Source of the DNA: Lophium mytilinum
Taxonomy: Eukaryota > Ascomycota > Dothideomycetes > Mytilinidiales > Mytilinidiaceae
DNA: 64,000 nucleotides
Direction: 5' to 3'
Assembly (NCBI GenBank): GCA_010093605.1
Contig: MU004182.1
Location: 1,707,032 to 1,771,031, forward strand
This document shows, in pieces, positions 11,767 to 22,894 of the stretch (position 1 is its first letter; the number at the start of each line of letters is the position of its first letter). The position numbers were made by a program, and so were the translations under genes. The notes beneath the pieces are model-generated. The model was not told where the DNA came from and did not search any database. It was given only the letters and a program-made list of their open reading frames with translations.

Positions 11767-14700
11767 TCATGCTGCAACTAATGGCGTTGCCTCCTTGAAC
11801 ACAGTCTCAAGATCCTCCGCAGTCACCTCGTCCTCCAACCACATCCTCGCCTTTTCGACCACCAACTCCCACGTATCCTTCTCCGCCACAGCCTTCGTCT
11901 CCAAATACAACACCACCAGCGCCGTTGCGACTACCATAGCCGCACTAATCTCATCCTTGAAAGAACCCAACGTCGCGATCCTCACCAAAAGGTCACGTGC
12001 CTTCTCTCGATCAATGCCCATACCATCGCACTCCAAGTCCTCACGACCCCACGACCCATCGAATGCCTGCTTGTGGACCAATCGCTCCAGCAACGTCTCG
12101 CCGTGCACCTTACGCTTCTTAGCCGGCTGGGCGGCCGGGCTCTTCGACCTCTTCTTCACCGCTGCATCGGCAGCCGGCGCAGGAGGAGCGAGATCCTCGG
12201 TATCGAAGAAACCAAAGCCCATATCTTCGTCAGAATAGTCCACAAGATCTTCATCCTCACTCTCTTCCTCTTCTTCCTCATCCTCGTCCACTTCAGCCTC
12301 TACGTCTGGGAGGATCTTTCGATGACGCATAGCACCCCCTACAGCCAGGCCTCTACCTCCTCTTCCCCTGCCTCCAGATGGAGTAGGAGGCGGAGGTGCA
12401 AGCGAAGTAGAAGGCGCCGATTTCCGCGCGGCCTTGCTGGCGAGCTGCTTCCGGGGCGCCGCGCCGCCGGTGGACTTGCGCGCTGTTTGTTTGGTTCTTC
12501 TACTGCCCCTTACTTGTGCTGGCATTGCTGCTAACCCACGGTTAATATCGCGATCGCAATGGAGTGTAGCACTCGCAGTAGACTTACCATTATCAGAAGA
12601 CTCGGTATCCACCATTTCGAAGCCATCGTCGTCGTCTCCCGAGGCCTGGTTCCCGATCATTTCGAGTGCCTGTTGACGCTTTGCTGCGATCTCGGCCTCG
12701 TTGGCCTCGACGGCTACGAAGGAACAGTACTTCCCTCCGACCTGGAACTGGACTCCGAGGCGGACAGCTTCGCGCTGGACAATGGCGTCGAAATGTCCGG
12801 CGTACTCGTTTCGGACGAGTTTGCCGTCTTGGCTTTCGGCCTCATAGATCCATCCGCGGCCTTCTTCGAGCTCTTGGGTTGCTTTACGAGCAGCTAGCTG
12901 ATGGATGGTAGCACCAGGGGCTTCAAGTACTTGCACTGGTATTACCAGTTCGAGTGGTCCTTGCGGGGCAGTTCCACGTAGGATTACAGACGTGGGTGCT
13001 GCGTTCGAGGTTTCCGGCGACATCAACACGTAAACAGATGTGCGGTTGAAGGGGTAAAGCGGCGGAATGATGTGAGGCGTCTGCAGCAGCTTTGGGTGCG
13101 AGATCTTTGGCAAGTGGCCGAAGCGGTCCTCGGATACGACTTTGTTTTCCTCTTCGTCTTTTTCGGCTGCGTCTGCATCGTATAGAGAGATCGGCTTGTT
13201 GCGGAGTGCATATCTCTCCGAGGAGTCTTGATTGCTGTCATCGTCTGAGAAAGCGAGGTTGAGCTTGAGACTATCAGACACCCGGTCAACAGCGTCGTCT
13301 GGGTATTTGATATCCAGAGAGTAGTCCTTGATGTGTGGGGTGAGGGCTCCTTTCAGCATGCGAACAACCTTGCCATTGATTTGCTCTCCGAACCCAACCA
13401 TTTGTGCGAACCCGTTTCCAGCGCGGGCGATGCCTTCGATGAGTGAACTGGATACTCCACTTCCGATGCCGAGAGGAAAGAGTCGCACGGCCCCGTCCCT
13501 GGTGTTATCCTTGATGTAGTCGAACAATGTCTCTTGCGACCATATGTCGCCATCAGTGAGCAGCAAGATCTCTGTCTCGAGATCTTTAGTGCGAGTCTCA
13601 AAAGCTTCTTTGATTGCTGCAAAGGTCTCCGTGCCGCCAAAATCAGCAGAGAACTTGCCGACGTACTTCATGGCTTCGTCCAGGGCGTCTTGACTATATA
13701 GCTTGCTTTGAGGCCAAAGCAGCTCGTGATGTGAGCCGAAAGAGAGGATATTGAACCTTACGCCCACTGGGAGGGACTTCAGAAAAACCTGTAATGCAGA
13801 GATCAAAGTCTTCATGGAACTACCAGACATACTCCCGGACCTATCGGCAATGAAAACGATCTCGGGTTTGGATGGCTTGAGTGCGAACTTGGGTACCAGA
13901 CTGAGCATCAATGCGCGGTGGTTCGGGATGGATGAGTGGGTCTCCAAGAGGGCCTGTGGTGCTCCGACGTCTTTAGCGACTACCTGAAGGACGAAGTCGG
14001 CATCTAACTCTGTTTCTCCGAGAGCTAGAGTAGCCGAGGCCTTATTGGAGCTGAATAGTGCGTCACTAGGCGACGTTGACAAGGTGCCAAGAGATACAGC
14101 GATAGGGTGAGTTGGAGACTGAATCTTCTGAAGCGGAGCATCCTCGGACATTGTGATGTCGACTGTGATAGAGATCCCGCCCCCGGAAAGAGTAGATGCA
14201 GAAATAAGTTGACCAGGGTAATTTCCGTAGCGAGGGGCGATAGAGGTTGGCAGCGTGTAACGAATCCCATCAACCTCGGCGTCGTGCTTGAGCTCTCCGA
14301 TATACGTGATGGTCACCACGACCTGAGAGTCCCCCGGGATGTTACCAATCGTCGTAATGAACACGTCGGCAGCGTCAGGTAGTTGCTCCAAGAGCGCAGC
14401 CTTTTCTCCACGCTTCACCGCTTCGTTGTAAGCTTTCTTAGCTTCGTCCTTTTCCTTGACTAACCCATAGACGGTGCGGTCCCCGACCTGGCACTTGAAG
14501 TCCACTACACTGACGCCATCAAAGAGTGGAAAGGCGTATCTAAAGCTATTAGCAAGACTGACAATGTGTGAATAGGGATATCCTGCTTACTTGATTTCGT
14601 CAATCGGTCTCGCCGCTTCGAAGGTTTGCGTTAAAACAGTACTGAAAGCAGTAGATAAGATGGTCGTATGTGCATCTAGATGCGTCTGCGGAAGGTAGAC

Positions 14701-14805
14701 CCGCGTTGACCCTCCGGATGGCGTAGGTTGGAGAAAGTAGCAACTGCAAATGTGCCCGCCATAACGTAGCAAGCCACCACGAGGTGGTTCTTTAGTCCGG
14801 GCCAT
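11767..14805 (-). CDS. VIT/vWA protein with histone H3 and H4 tail mimics
   Basis: Three exons (14591-14805, 12588-14539, 11767-12530) encode 976 residues. The VIT domain spans about residues 15-150, with the [12 protein letters not shown] strand formed across intron 1. A vWA domain follows at about 298-480 with MIDAS motif DRSGS (304-308). The linker is extraordinary. Residues 734-764 copy the H3 tail and 776-798 resemble the H4 tail. Then come an acidic run (800-826) and a bipartite nuclear signal, [17 protein letters not shown] (848-864). The C-terminal 110 residues carry an FDGSW motif like the C-terminal region of VWA5A and PARP4. Intron 2 is 57 nt, in frame and free of stops, so retention would add 19 residues. 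The nuclear location and chromatin role are inference from the linker; the VIT/vWA family assignment is firm. Confidence 0.93.
12304..12372 (-). other. histone H4 N-tail mimic segment
   Basis: Residues 776-798 follow the H3-like segment after an eleven-residue Ser/Pro-rich spacer. They align with H4 residues 2-24 without gaps: 17 of 23 are identical, including R3, the GG pairs, L10, RHRK at 17-20, I21, L22 and D24. Changes are K5 to R, K8 to R, G11 to A, K12 to V, K16 to M and R23 to P. The RHRKIL block makes a simple RGG-repeat explanation unlikely. Confidence 0.88.
12406..12498 (-). other. histone H3 N-tail mimic segment
   Basis: Residues 734-764 of the VIT/vWA protein match H3 residues 2-32 at 30 of 31 positions, including K4, K9, K18, K23, K27, R2, R8, R17, R26, S10 and S28. 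The single difference is Ala for K14. The S31 is the fungal form. Codons differ from those expected of a highly expressed H3 gene (for example AAA CAA ACA at K4-T6). The segment begins nine residues after an internal Met near the start of exon 3. Confidence 0.95.
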
Positions 14806-17215
14806 GATGGGTAAGTCGAATCAAAGGAGGAGGACTGGAGAGTTGAGAGACACTGGTTGAGTGCTTTCAGGTTGTGGAGAGACAAGGAGTTCGTTGGGGT
14901 GGGCAGTGCACATGGCTTTATACCCCTCAGCCCTGTCTCGCGTAGTTGCCTAGGGCAATTTTCCGACCACACTACTGGTCATCCAGGTTTGCATCATATC
15001 AAAGAGAGGTGTGACTCATAGAAAATGCGCCAATTTCATGACCTGATGCAGACTGCCAATGCTAGGATTCTGCACCATGATGCGGTTGATAATACTGTCC
15101 TTGGCCTCTTAGTCAGGGGGCCATGCTCTCACCCCCCCTCACCACTCTCACCATCCGCACCGCGCCACCTACAGAAGGATTGGAGATTATGACGAAAGAG
15201 AACGGTTTGAGACTTGAGGGAAAATAGAAGATATGTTTTGTCTATCTGTAAGGACTGGTGGGTAGATACACGCATGTGCATTAAAACCCTCTGTCTTGGT
15301 TTGCCGGTGCATGAAGACGCGCAATATCTTACCCCGAGCCGAGAACTTATACCTCCGTTTGTGCTGATTGAATCTCTATGCTTTTGACATGGAGATAGCC
15401 CTTCGTAGCCTAGTTTACCACAAGCTAAAGGCACAATCCTTTCCATCGCGGTTGACGTCTTTGAGAAATTTCGGTACTTAGTCTACTCTGTACCCTCTTC
15501 ATTTAATGGGAGAAACTTCACTGTATCAATATCAAGGTTGTGGCTGTCTGTACAGAGATGGATAGAACGTAGAGCATTTGGTGAGGTGAGGAGAAGTCAT
15601 GGCGCTATGCCTCAGCAGGACTAGTCCAACCAGCACGTGCAGTCTGAGAGTCATCCCAAACGTTCACGAAAACATGATCGTCACTTTAGGAGTAAGGGGG
15701 GCTCTTATTTTAGAGCATTCGAATTCAACTAAAAGGTCAACGGGTGATGTAGATGGCATATTGTTGTTTGGAAATATAGTCACGTGCTCGTCACATACTC
15801 CTCCTCTAACCTTTAAGGATTTCACATCATTCTTGTATCAAACTGTAACGAAGCCTTTGAACTATTCGAGGGCTTAAAGGCAGCCATTACAGCGAAATAT
15901 TCTACAGCAAGCCTTTTGGGAAAAGAGCTACTTATTTCATATCTCACACTAATAGTAATTCACGATACAAAATACATAGCACCCCCTCCCCGTTACCTCT
16001 CACCGTTGAAGAGAGCCAAAACAAACGCGTGTTCCGTAGCCGTTAGCGATGCGCCGCCAACGTGCCGTCCTGTTAATCCTCCATACGCTTAGCTTTGCAT
16101 CAGCGCCTCTCTACGCCGCAGCACCATCACCGACATCATTTCTTTGCCGCTTCAACAAATCCTTCCCTCCAACTCCAATAACAAGCACCTGCGCATAAAG
16201 CATTTGTGGCCCTTGCACGACCACCCCTGTAGTGAAATCCTTCAATCCGCGGTCCAGGGTCCCAATCCTTCGACAAAGCGATAGTTAGGGTTATACGTTG
16301 CCGTTGCCGTTGCAATGGATCCTGGTTCCTGGTCACATTGGAAGAGGCGTGGGATCCTCCGCGGTTACTCCAGGATGCCTGGAACCGGAGAAAGCTGAAA
16401 CTACACTAGAGTGCCGACTACACGCTAAAGAAATCCAAGGTCGACAAATGGACTATAAGATTACATCGAAAACACTTCTACAAAATAGCCAAATTTTCCA
16501 GCTCGGAGTCAGGAAGTGCGTGGGCAGCGTGATGGTAACACAACCTGGAGCTAGTAGCGGTAGGGTAAAACAATCAGCTGTTAACCCGGAAGCAGTCCTA
16601 ACGTTCTAAGCTCTATAATGCACAGACAAACGAGTCCGGCATGGAGATAGATTAGCTAAGCACTTCGAATATTTGCTAGACAGCTATTCAAGACCCCATC
16701 GAACAGGCTATGTAAAGCTGCTAACCCCGAAAAGCCATATATGCAACGAAAGCAACGTGAACGGCATCACAAGGTGCATAATTGCAAACGGAATAAACGT
16801 TCTATGCGTGACAGCAGGTCGGTTCGCTCTTTCGTCCCTCTCTTCGCCTTCAAAGGCGACGCAGCCTCATAGCTGCATCGTTCCATTTCGATGCCTGTGC
16901 GTACTTTACACTTGAGATGGTAGATGATATATGCGAAAGGATGCTCTCATACTGATATATAGGATCCGAATATGGCGCTTCGTAAGTTTGTCTGTTGCAA
17001 GTCAGTCATTGCTCACTGCTGAAAGGGCACACAAAGGTATACTCACAAGTTTTCGATCCGCGAACAGTCATAGAGCCTGGTCCTTAACCATCCACACTGT
17101 CGGAAGATTCTTTCGCTGTATACGATGATGTGCTTGCGGATGCTCATCCCTTCTAGCCCTGAAATTGAGTGGAGGAACAACAGGGAAAGGAGAGAATAGA
17201 TCCTCCATAACTCTC
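14806..17215. other. intergenic, 2.4 kb, partly AT-rich
   Basis: This is the promoter side of the VIT/vWA gene and the 3' side of the zinc-finger gene. The middle (about 15480-17000) is more AT-rich than the flanks and has only short scattered frames. I found no recognisable transposon, RNA gene or repeat unit; decayed repetitive DNA is possible but not shown. Confidence 0.45.
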
Positions 17216-20143
17216 TCATGGCTGCAAGGGAATCGGGTTTTGTGCCATGGCATATACAGTCGTCTGTACCGATGTTACCGTCGTCCAGACAAGACTGATC
17301 TTCCTCAACAGGCTCGCAAAGCGCCCCATAAGCTCCTCGTTATTCGCGCGATAGAGCCTGAGGTCTTTACCACGGGTAGCAGCCGAGTCCTCCATATCTA
17401 GCTTGGCGGATGTCGGCGTTGTATGCGTGCCCGCATAGGCCCACACAACAACGGCAGCGTGAAGCAGCGCGACGTTGGAGAGAATGTTGAAGCTGGCGCG
17501 GCTATCCAATGGCCGCTCTGCTTCCGTCATGATCAAAGACCAAGTAGCGCACGCATGCTCAGTCGCATCCCATGCGTCTGTAGTTGTCGACCATCGGTAA
17601 ACGGCTTCGAGGGACGAGTATTGGGGTTCTCCCTTGACGACATCGAGAAATAGTCGGTGAATGGTAGGAAGATCTGATCGCAACTGTATGAAGCTGAGGT
17701 TGTATAGGAGGTGGCTTGCTAAAAGTGTGTCGCGATGATGTGCTATATGCAAACGGGTCGAGTTAGCTACCATGGCCCGCTTCCATTTTCTCAGAGCACT
17801 CAAGATTCTGTTGTAGTCGTTGCGCAGATCGCTCATATGACGGCGAGAGTGATCCAGCAAGTCGATGCGGCCAGTCTCTCGTCTGCTTAGCCATAAGTCC
17901 GAGTCGGCGATTTGCTTCTGGCTCATAGGGGATGCCGGACTCGCTGACGACCGCTCGTTGGAAGTATCGTATGAGCGCTCTGACGTCGAGCGGTCACTGG
18001 AGTTTGGAGTCGCGCCAAGACGAGACATCAGACCTGGGTCGTGACTGAAGCGCCAGACTTGTATGTTTAAGCCAAAGAGAAGCAATTCCAGGTGGTGTGG
18101 AGAGAGCACTGGTAGCTCCTCTTCTTGTTCTAGTGCTATGTTTACTAGGTCGCAGTACACGTACGAAGGCTGCTCGTCTACCAGGTGTAATAGCTCCTGC
18201 GCTAATTGTTGCTCTCCTCCGCATTGGTCGAACAACGCATTTGGGCAGGGGAGGCGCATTTTGATTTCCTCAAACGATACCAGAGGGCGCGTGCCGAGCA
18301 GGATGCTAATGAAGACCTCCAATCGGAGGATACCAAATGCGAGACGTTTGCGGGATTCGCACTTGATCCATCGTCGAACCAAGTCATCAATTGGCTTCCC
18401 AGAGTTTTTACGTTCAGTCAATGCGGGAATGATGTCCTCGCTCTCGCCGAAGAGGTTCATTTTTCGGGCGAGAGAAACAACAATACTGCCAAGTTGCTGG
18501 GCTGTTGAGAAGGCTCTGCGATGTCCGAAGTAAAGGGTTGCAGACTGGATCTGAACAAGAGACTGGCAAAGAGACTCGTCGGGAAGAGACTGTTTGAAGC
18601 TGGCCATGACAAAAGCCATACGCAGGCCGTCTAGCATTTGAAGATGAAAATTTGCAGCCGCCTTGCTAGCGTAGACCGCACCGATCGCGCTCAGGGTAAT
18701 GTAAAGATGCGGATGTATGTCGTTGTAGGCAAGGTCATGTCTCCAGAACATAGGCCAAAGGGGATGGAAGTTCTCCAGAAAGAGCTTAATAAAGTATTCG
18801 AAAATGTGGCTAGATGGCCCATCGGCGGGTAGTATCCCTTGTAGATCGAAGGCTTGTTCAACTTTGATTGCAGCGACTCGCCAAAACCGAGCACGATCGC
18901 AAATGCCATCTGCCGAATCTGTCAACTCAAAACATTTATGTATGAGCCACGTCTTCGTCTGCTCCTGAGCAAGATGGCCCTCGACTGGTGTCCCATCCTC
19001 ATCGAGCGCGCCGGCAGTACGAGCGTTGGATGAAGGTGTGGTGGTGCCTGTGGAATTAGATATGATTTTGTCAAGCTCAAAAGGGCAGTTAGACATGTCA
19101 GGCTCGTGCGAAGAAGCAGATGGTTGGGCGGCCTGTCTCTCCCGAGAAACAACAGGGGGTAATGAGTGCAACGGTGGTGGTATGGTGTGCTGTGGGGTCA
19201 GCGATGACGGGTGCACGTTCTGGGGTGTCGACCCCATTGAGGAGTGCCATGTGGTGGCTGGTGTGTCAGAAGCAATCGTAGATTCCCACGGCATTCTAGT
19301 CTGCAGGGTAGCCGTTGTTGCAGGTGTCAAGAGCTGAGATTGGTCGTCCCATCCAGGGTCCTGTGAGAGATACATAGCCTCGTGTAACCATGGCCACGCA
19401 GCGTTCTGGGACCAGAGCTCGCCTGTCCATGCAGAAGACAGGGCTAACTCGGGCGTCCAATCCATCTGGTGCGAAGCGTCCGCATTTAGCATTTGAGCCG
19501 GGGATGTCACGTTAGAATTCGGGAATGGACCCACGCCTCCTGCAACGAAGGGACCAATGGATTGGCCAGCTTCACTGGGCATGCCGAATGAGCTCTTTGG
19601 CGGCGAGATGGGGCCACCGGGGAACAAGGTGGTCGAGGCGTCTGATATCGCGCGATCACGATCCCTGTACTGGCAGCGATAGTCGCCGCGAGCACATCTG
19701 GTGCAAGGGACGAGGCGATCGCACTTGATCTTGAGCTGGGAGCACCGCACGCAGGCGCGGTTGTCCCGCCGCCGCGGCTTTGAGGCCTCTCGCGACGAAC
19801 TGCGCTCGTGAATCTGCATGTGGCGGTCGAGCAGGTCCTTGCGCTTGAAGCCAGCCTGGCAGATGCGGCACACGTGATCATTGCTGTTGGAGTGGTTCTT
19901 GCGATGCCGGTTCAGCGTCTCGACGGCCTTGTAGCCTCGACTGCACTCGGGGCAGTAGAAGCGCGGCGAGCTGGGCGGGCCTCCATTGACGCCCGCAGCA
20001 GACGGGTCGGACGACGAGTGGCGGTCCATGTCGTCCATGGCGGACGCGGCGGAGGTGGTTTGGGCGATATGTACGGAGGGTGAAGTAGTCTGCATGCAGT
20101 GGGGGCCGCAGCGGGAGGATGGCGATAACACCCCGCTTCTCAA
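17216..20143 (-). CDS. C2H2 plus Zn2Cys6 transcription factor
   Basis: This is a DNA-binding regulator of up to 975 residues in one exon. Two C2H2 fingers (about residues 63-86 and 91-114, both C-x2-C-x12-H-x3-H) are followed at about 131-157 by a Zn2Cys6 binuclear cluster with spacing C-x2-C-x6-C-x5-C-x2-C-x6-C. A long Ser/Pro/Thr-rich region follows. Residues of about 400-700 resemble the fungal-specific transcription factor domain (helical, with the GAVYASKAAAN-type segment and an RLAFGILRLEVF segment). Combined C2H2/C6 regulators are a known Pezizomycotina class. Targets cannot be inferred. Translation may start at the first Met or at a later one (residues 17, 36 or 39), as all precede the fingers. 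Confidence 0.92.
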   Translation of the reverse strand: MRSGVLSPSSRCGPHCMQTTSPSVHIAQTTSAASAMDDMDRHSSSDPSAAGVNGGPPSSPRFYCPECSRGYKAVETLNRHRKNHSNSNDHVCRICQAGFKRKDLLDRHMQIHERSSSREASKPRRRDNRACVRCSQLKIKCDRLVPCTRCARGDYRCQYRDRDRAISDASTTLFPGGPISPPKSSFGMPSEAGQSIGPFVAGGVGPFPNSNVTSPAQMLNADASHQMDWTPELALSSAWTGELWSQNAAWPWLHEAMYLSQDPGWDDQSQLLTPATTATLQTRMPWESTIASDTPATTWHSSMGSTPQNVHPSSLTPQHTIPPPLHSLPPVVSRERQAAQPSASSHEPDMSNCPFELDKIISNSTGTTTPSSNARTAGALDEDGTPVEGHLAQEQTKTWLIHKCFELTDSADGICDRARFWRVAAIKVEQAFDLQGILPADGPSSHIFEYFIKLFLENFHPLWPMFWRHDLAYNDIHPHLYITLSAIGAVYASKAAANFHLQMLDGLRMAFVMASFKQSLPDESLCQSLVQIQSATLYFGHRRAFSTAQQLGSIVVSLARKMNLFGESEDIIPALTERKNSGKPIDDLVRRWIKCESRKRLAFGILRLEVFISILLGTRPLVSFEEIKMRLPCPNALFDQCGGEQQLAQELLHLVDEQPSYVYCDLVNIALEQEEELPVLSPHHLELLLFGLNIQVWRFSHDPGLMSRLGATPNSSDRSTSERSYDTSNERSSASPASPMSQKQIADSDLWLSRRETGRIDLLDHSRRHMSDLRNDYNRILSALRKWKRAMVANSTRLHIAHHRDTLLASHLLYNLSFIQLRSDLPTIHRLFLDVVKGEPQYSSLEAVYRWSTTTDAWDATEHACATWSLIMTEAERPLDSRASFNILSNVALLHAAVVVWAYAGTHTTPTSAKLDMEDSAATRGKDLRLYRANNEELMGRFASLLRKISLVWTTVTSVQTTVYAMAQNPIPLQP

Positions 20144-22894
20144 CGGTCGATGCGCCCAGGCGGGTGCTGTGCTGCGTGTCGCGCTGGGAACAGGTGCTCT
20201 CGCGTCGTGGGTCGTGGTGTTGCACGATCGTCGGCTTAGAATAGGCGGACTACTGCAGCGTTACCATAGCCGCAGGCGGTGAAGCATGTCGTGACAGGTT
20301 GAGGTCTGTAGCGTTGAGAGATGGATCCCGACGAGACGGTCGGAGTACAGGTGGTTGGGAGGCAGAGTGGATGGCTTGCAGGTGGGGCCGGAGAGAGGAG
20401 ATGGCCGTGTCGTGGTCATGGAAGTGGTCATGGAAGGGCTTCCTGGCCGGCGCTTCCGAGTGTTTATCTACTCAACGAGCCTGGGGGAGGGGCGGGTACG
20501 CGTTCGAGGGGCGCGGGATGGCAGGCCTCGTGCTGGCAGCGCTGTCGCAGGCTTGCCGTCCGGCCTCGATGTTGAAGATGCTGTGGGCGCCTTAGGTAGC
20601 TTGGCAACACGGGAAACGCCATCAGCCACCCATGACGCCCTGCCTGAAGGATGTGCGAGGGTTCCGGGGCCGTTTGAAAAGGCAGCCTATCACCATGCGT
20701 CACCGCGCTTCCATTGCGGCGAAGGATTCCTGATGAAACGCCGCCTCTGCTGCCGCCCTCTCTCCGCCAAGCCCTGCGGTGCTTCCCACTGATATCAACC
20801 ACGGACTAGCACAATCAGGCGAAGACTGCAGTCGTATCCCACACCTAATTAGCACATCGTGCAGTGAACGCCAGCGTGCATCCAAGCTGGTGGTAGACTT
20901 CCGCAAGCTTACCCTGGGGAAGGATCTCGATCGCCTGGAAAGGGGCAGGCATCAGCACCGCCGATTCGACTGCAGACAGTGCAAGGATGCGCTCCGTAGT
21001 CAACGACAGGCTGTAACATTCTACAGATACTCAATATTCTAGTATTCCTATTCGAGAATATCGCGCAAGCAACGCAATTGTCCAGACACGACTGCGCCGC
21101 CGCTCTCGCCGTATGCCGCGTGAACCTGCCATAACCGCCGTCTCGACGAGCAACCTGTGTACTTCCAGGCGCGAAAGACCAGCAACCCCTTGCCTCAACA
21201 TGCGAAACAATCGTGCACTCCTCCTGTGGCAATTTGGAGATGCCTGGGCGCGCCAGTTGGTCCCAATGGTCTTCGAATTCAAGTGTGCGAGCGGCCAGGA
21301 ATAGTTCAGGACTCTAGCTGCCACCGCCCGCTAGTTTGCTGTGCCTTAAATATTGCCCAGGCTAGATCTCGCCATCTAGACTACCCAGAGCATCCTAACG
21401 AGGTGACCAAGGTTGAGTTAAGGTTCGTATCTACCAAGATTTAGTGTGGGTCTTCGATATGGTCGAGTCTCACGTGACCGACCCGCTAGCATAGGCGCTA
21501 TTCCTACCTAGTCCATCCCCTTCTCTCGCTAGACAGCGGATAACTTCTCGCATGCTTCAGAGCTGTAAGTTCCTATATGAAGGGGTAAACAGCCGTTTGT
21601 GCACCGGTCTCACCCTTTGACTTCAATAGTCATATGTGTTAATATTAACGCGTAAAGGGCACCAGACGACCAGTGGCCCGCTTTGGGGTACGTGGGGGCC
21701 AGTCGTTGAGTTCTGGAGAAGTTGCAGTAAGGGGGGATCTCTCCAACGCATCCCCGGAACACAGGTGGCAAACATGCGCGACTGTCAATGTCACAAAACG
21801 GCACACTGCCAAGGCTCTCCGCAGTGGCGATGGCCATATTCTTTGCTGGTCGTAGAGTTGCCTGAGTGCAAGAATAAGCAGGGTTCTACTCCAACAGGCA
21901 CACTATCTCTATTCGTGGCAATCGATACAGTCCTTGGCCATCGGGAAAACTCGCCGCACCGAGGAACGACGAACCGTAAGAGGAAGATCACGCGCAATGC
22001 TTCATCCTGCAAGACTCTCACGATTGAGGTTGCTGCGAGTGACGTGCTATGTAATTATTGACTACGCCTCGCCGCCGCGTCAGTCTGCACAGATATGCAA
22101 ATATATCCCCTTCCTGACGCCGCAACTGCACGAGGCTCGTACTCCATGTGCCAATAACATCGCTATTAGCGTCCTCTAGATATAGATGGCGGCCGTGCGC
22201 ACGGCGAGGTGCCGCTAAACGTGGGCGCCGAATCCTTACCTCGTATCCTCGCGAGCGAATCGCTCCGTCAAGCCACCTCGATCGACCTCAGGGCTGCACC
22301 TCTGTGGCTCCCATCGCCATCTTGGCGGAAGCTTCACACGAATACGACCTGTGGTACCCTCCCATCTTCTTCTCCTCTGTCGTTCCATTTGTTCACTATT
22401 TGCGGGTGCCACTTCTCCTGCAGCACACTTCTCCTCGTCTCTTATCACGCCGTGTGGTATTTGCAACTGTCTCCTTAACATTGCATGCATTGTCCTATGT
22501 GGCATTCTCGACAGCTTCTCCTAGAGCCTCCAGCTGATGCAAGGAGATGGCGCGCCGGGAGAGCAACCTTGAAACGGGCAATCCCCCGCGTGAGCTCTGC
22601 AGCATGGCGTCCTGCATCATAGCATGGCCCTCTGCATGTCCTCTAGAATTTGGCCTATTAGGTGCGCGGAGTAGATATCTCATAGCGGAAATGTTTTCCT
22701 GCGGCGGAGGTAGGTGGGTTATGGAAGATATCCATAGACGCTAACATCTAACCCTCTACCTCGCCTCCTAATTCGCTTCCCTTGGATTACACGCGACGCA
22801 AACAGGTAGCTGCGACAGTAGAACGAAGGAAAGTTTGATGCTCGCATTAGTGTCTACAATAGCATCACGATAACATGTTCAGATGCTTTCGATT
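20144..22894. other. intergenic, 2.75 kb
   Basis: The left 650 bases are GC-rich and probably hold the promoter and leader of the zinc-finger gene. The rest (about 20800-22894) is mixed in composition. Overlapping short frames occur on both strands and none shows a domain or consistent splice signals. No repeat was recognised. Confidence 0.45.
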
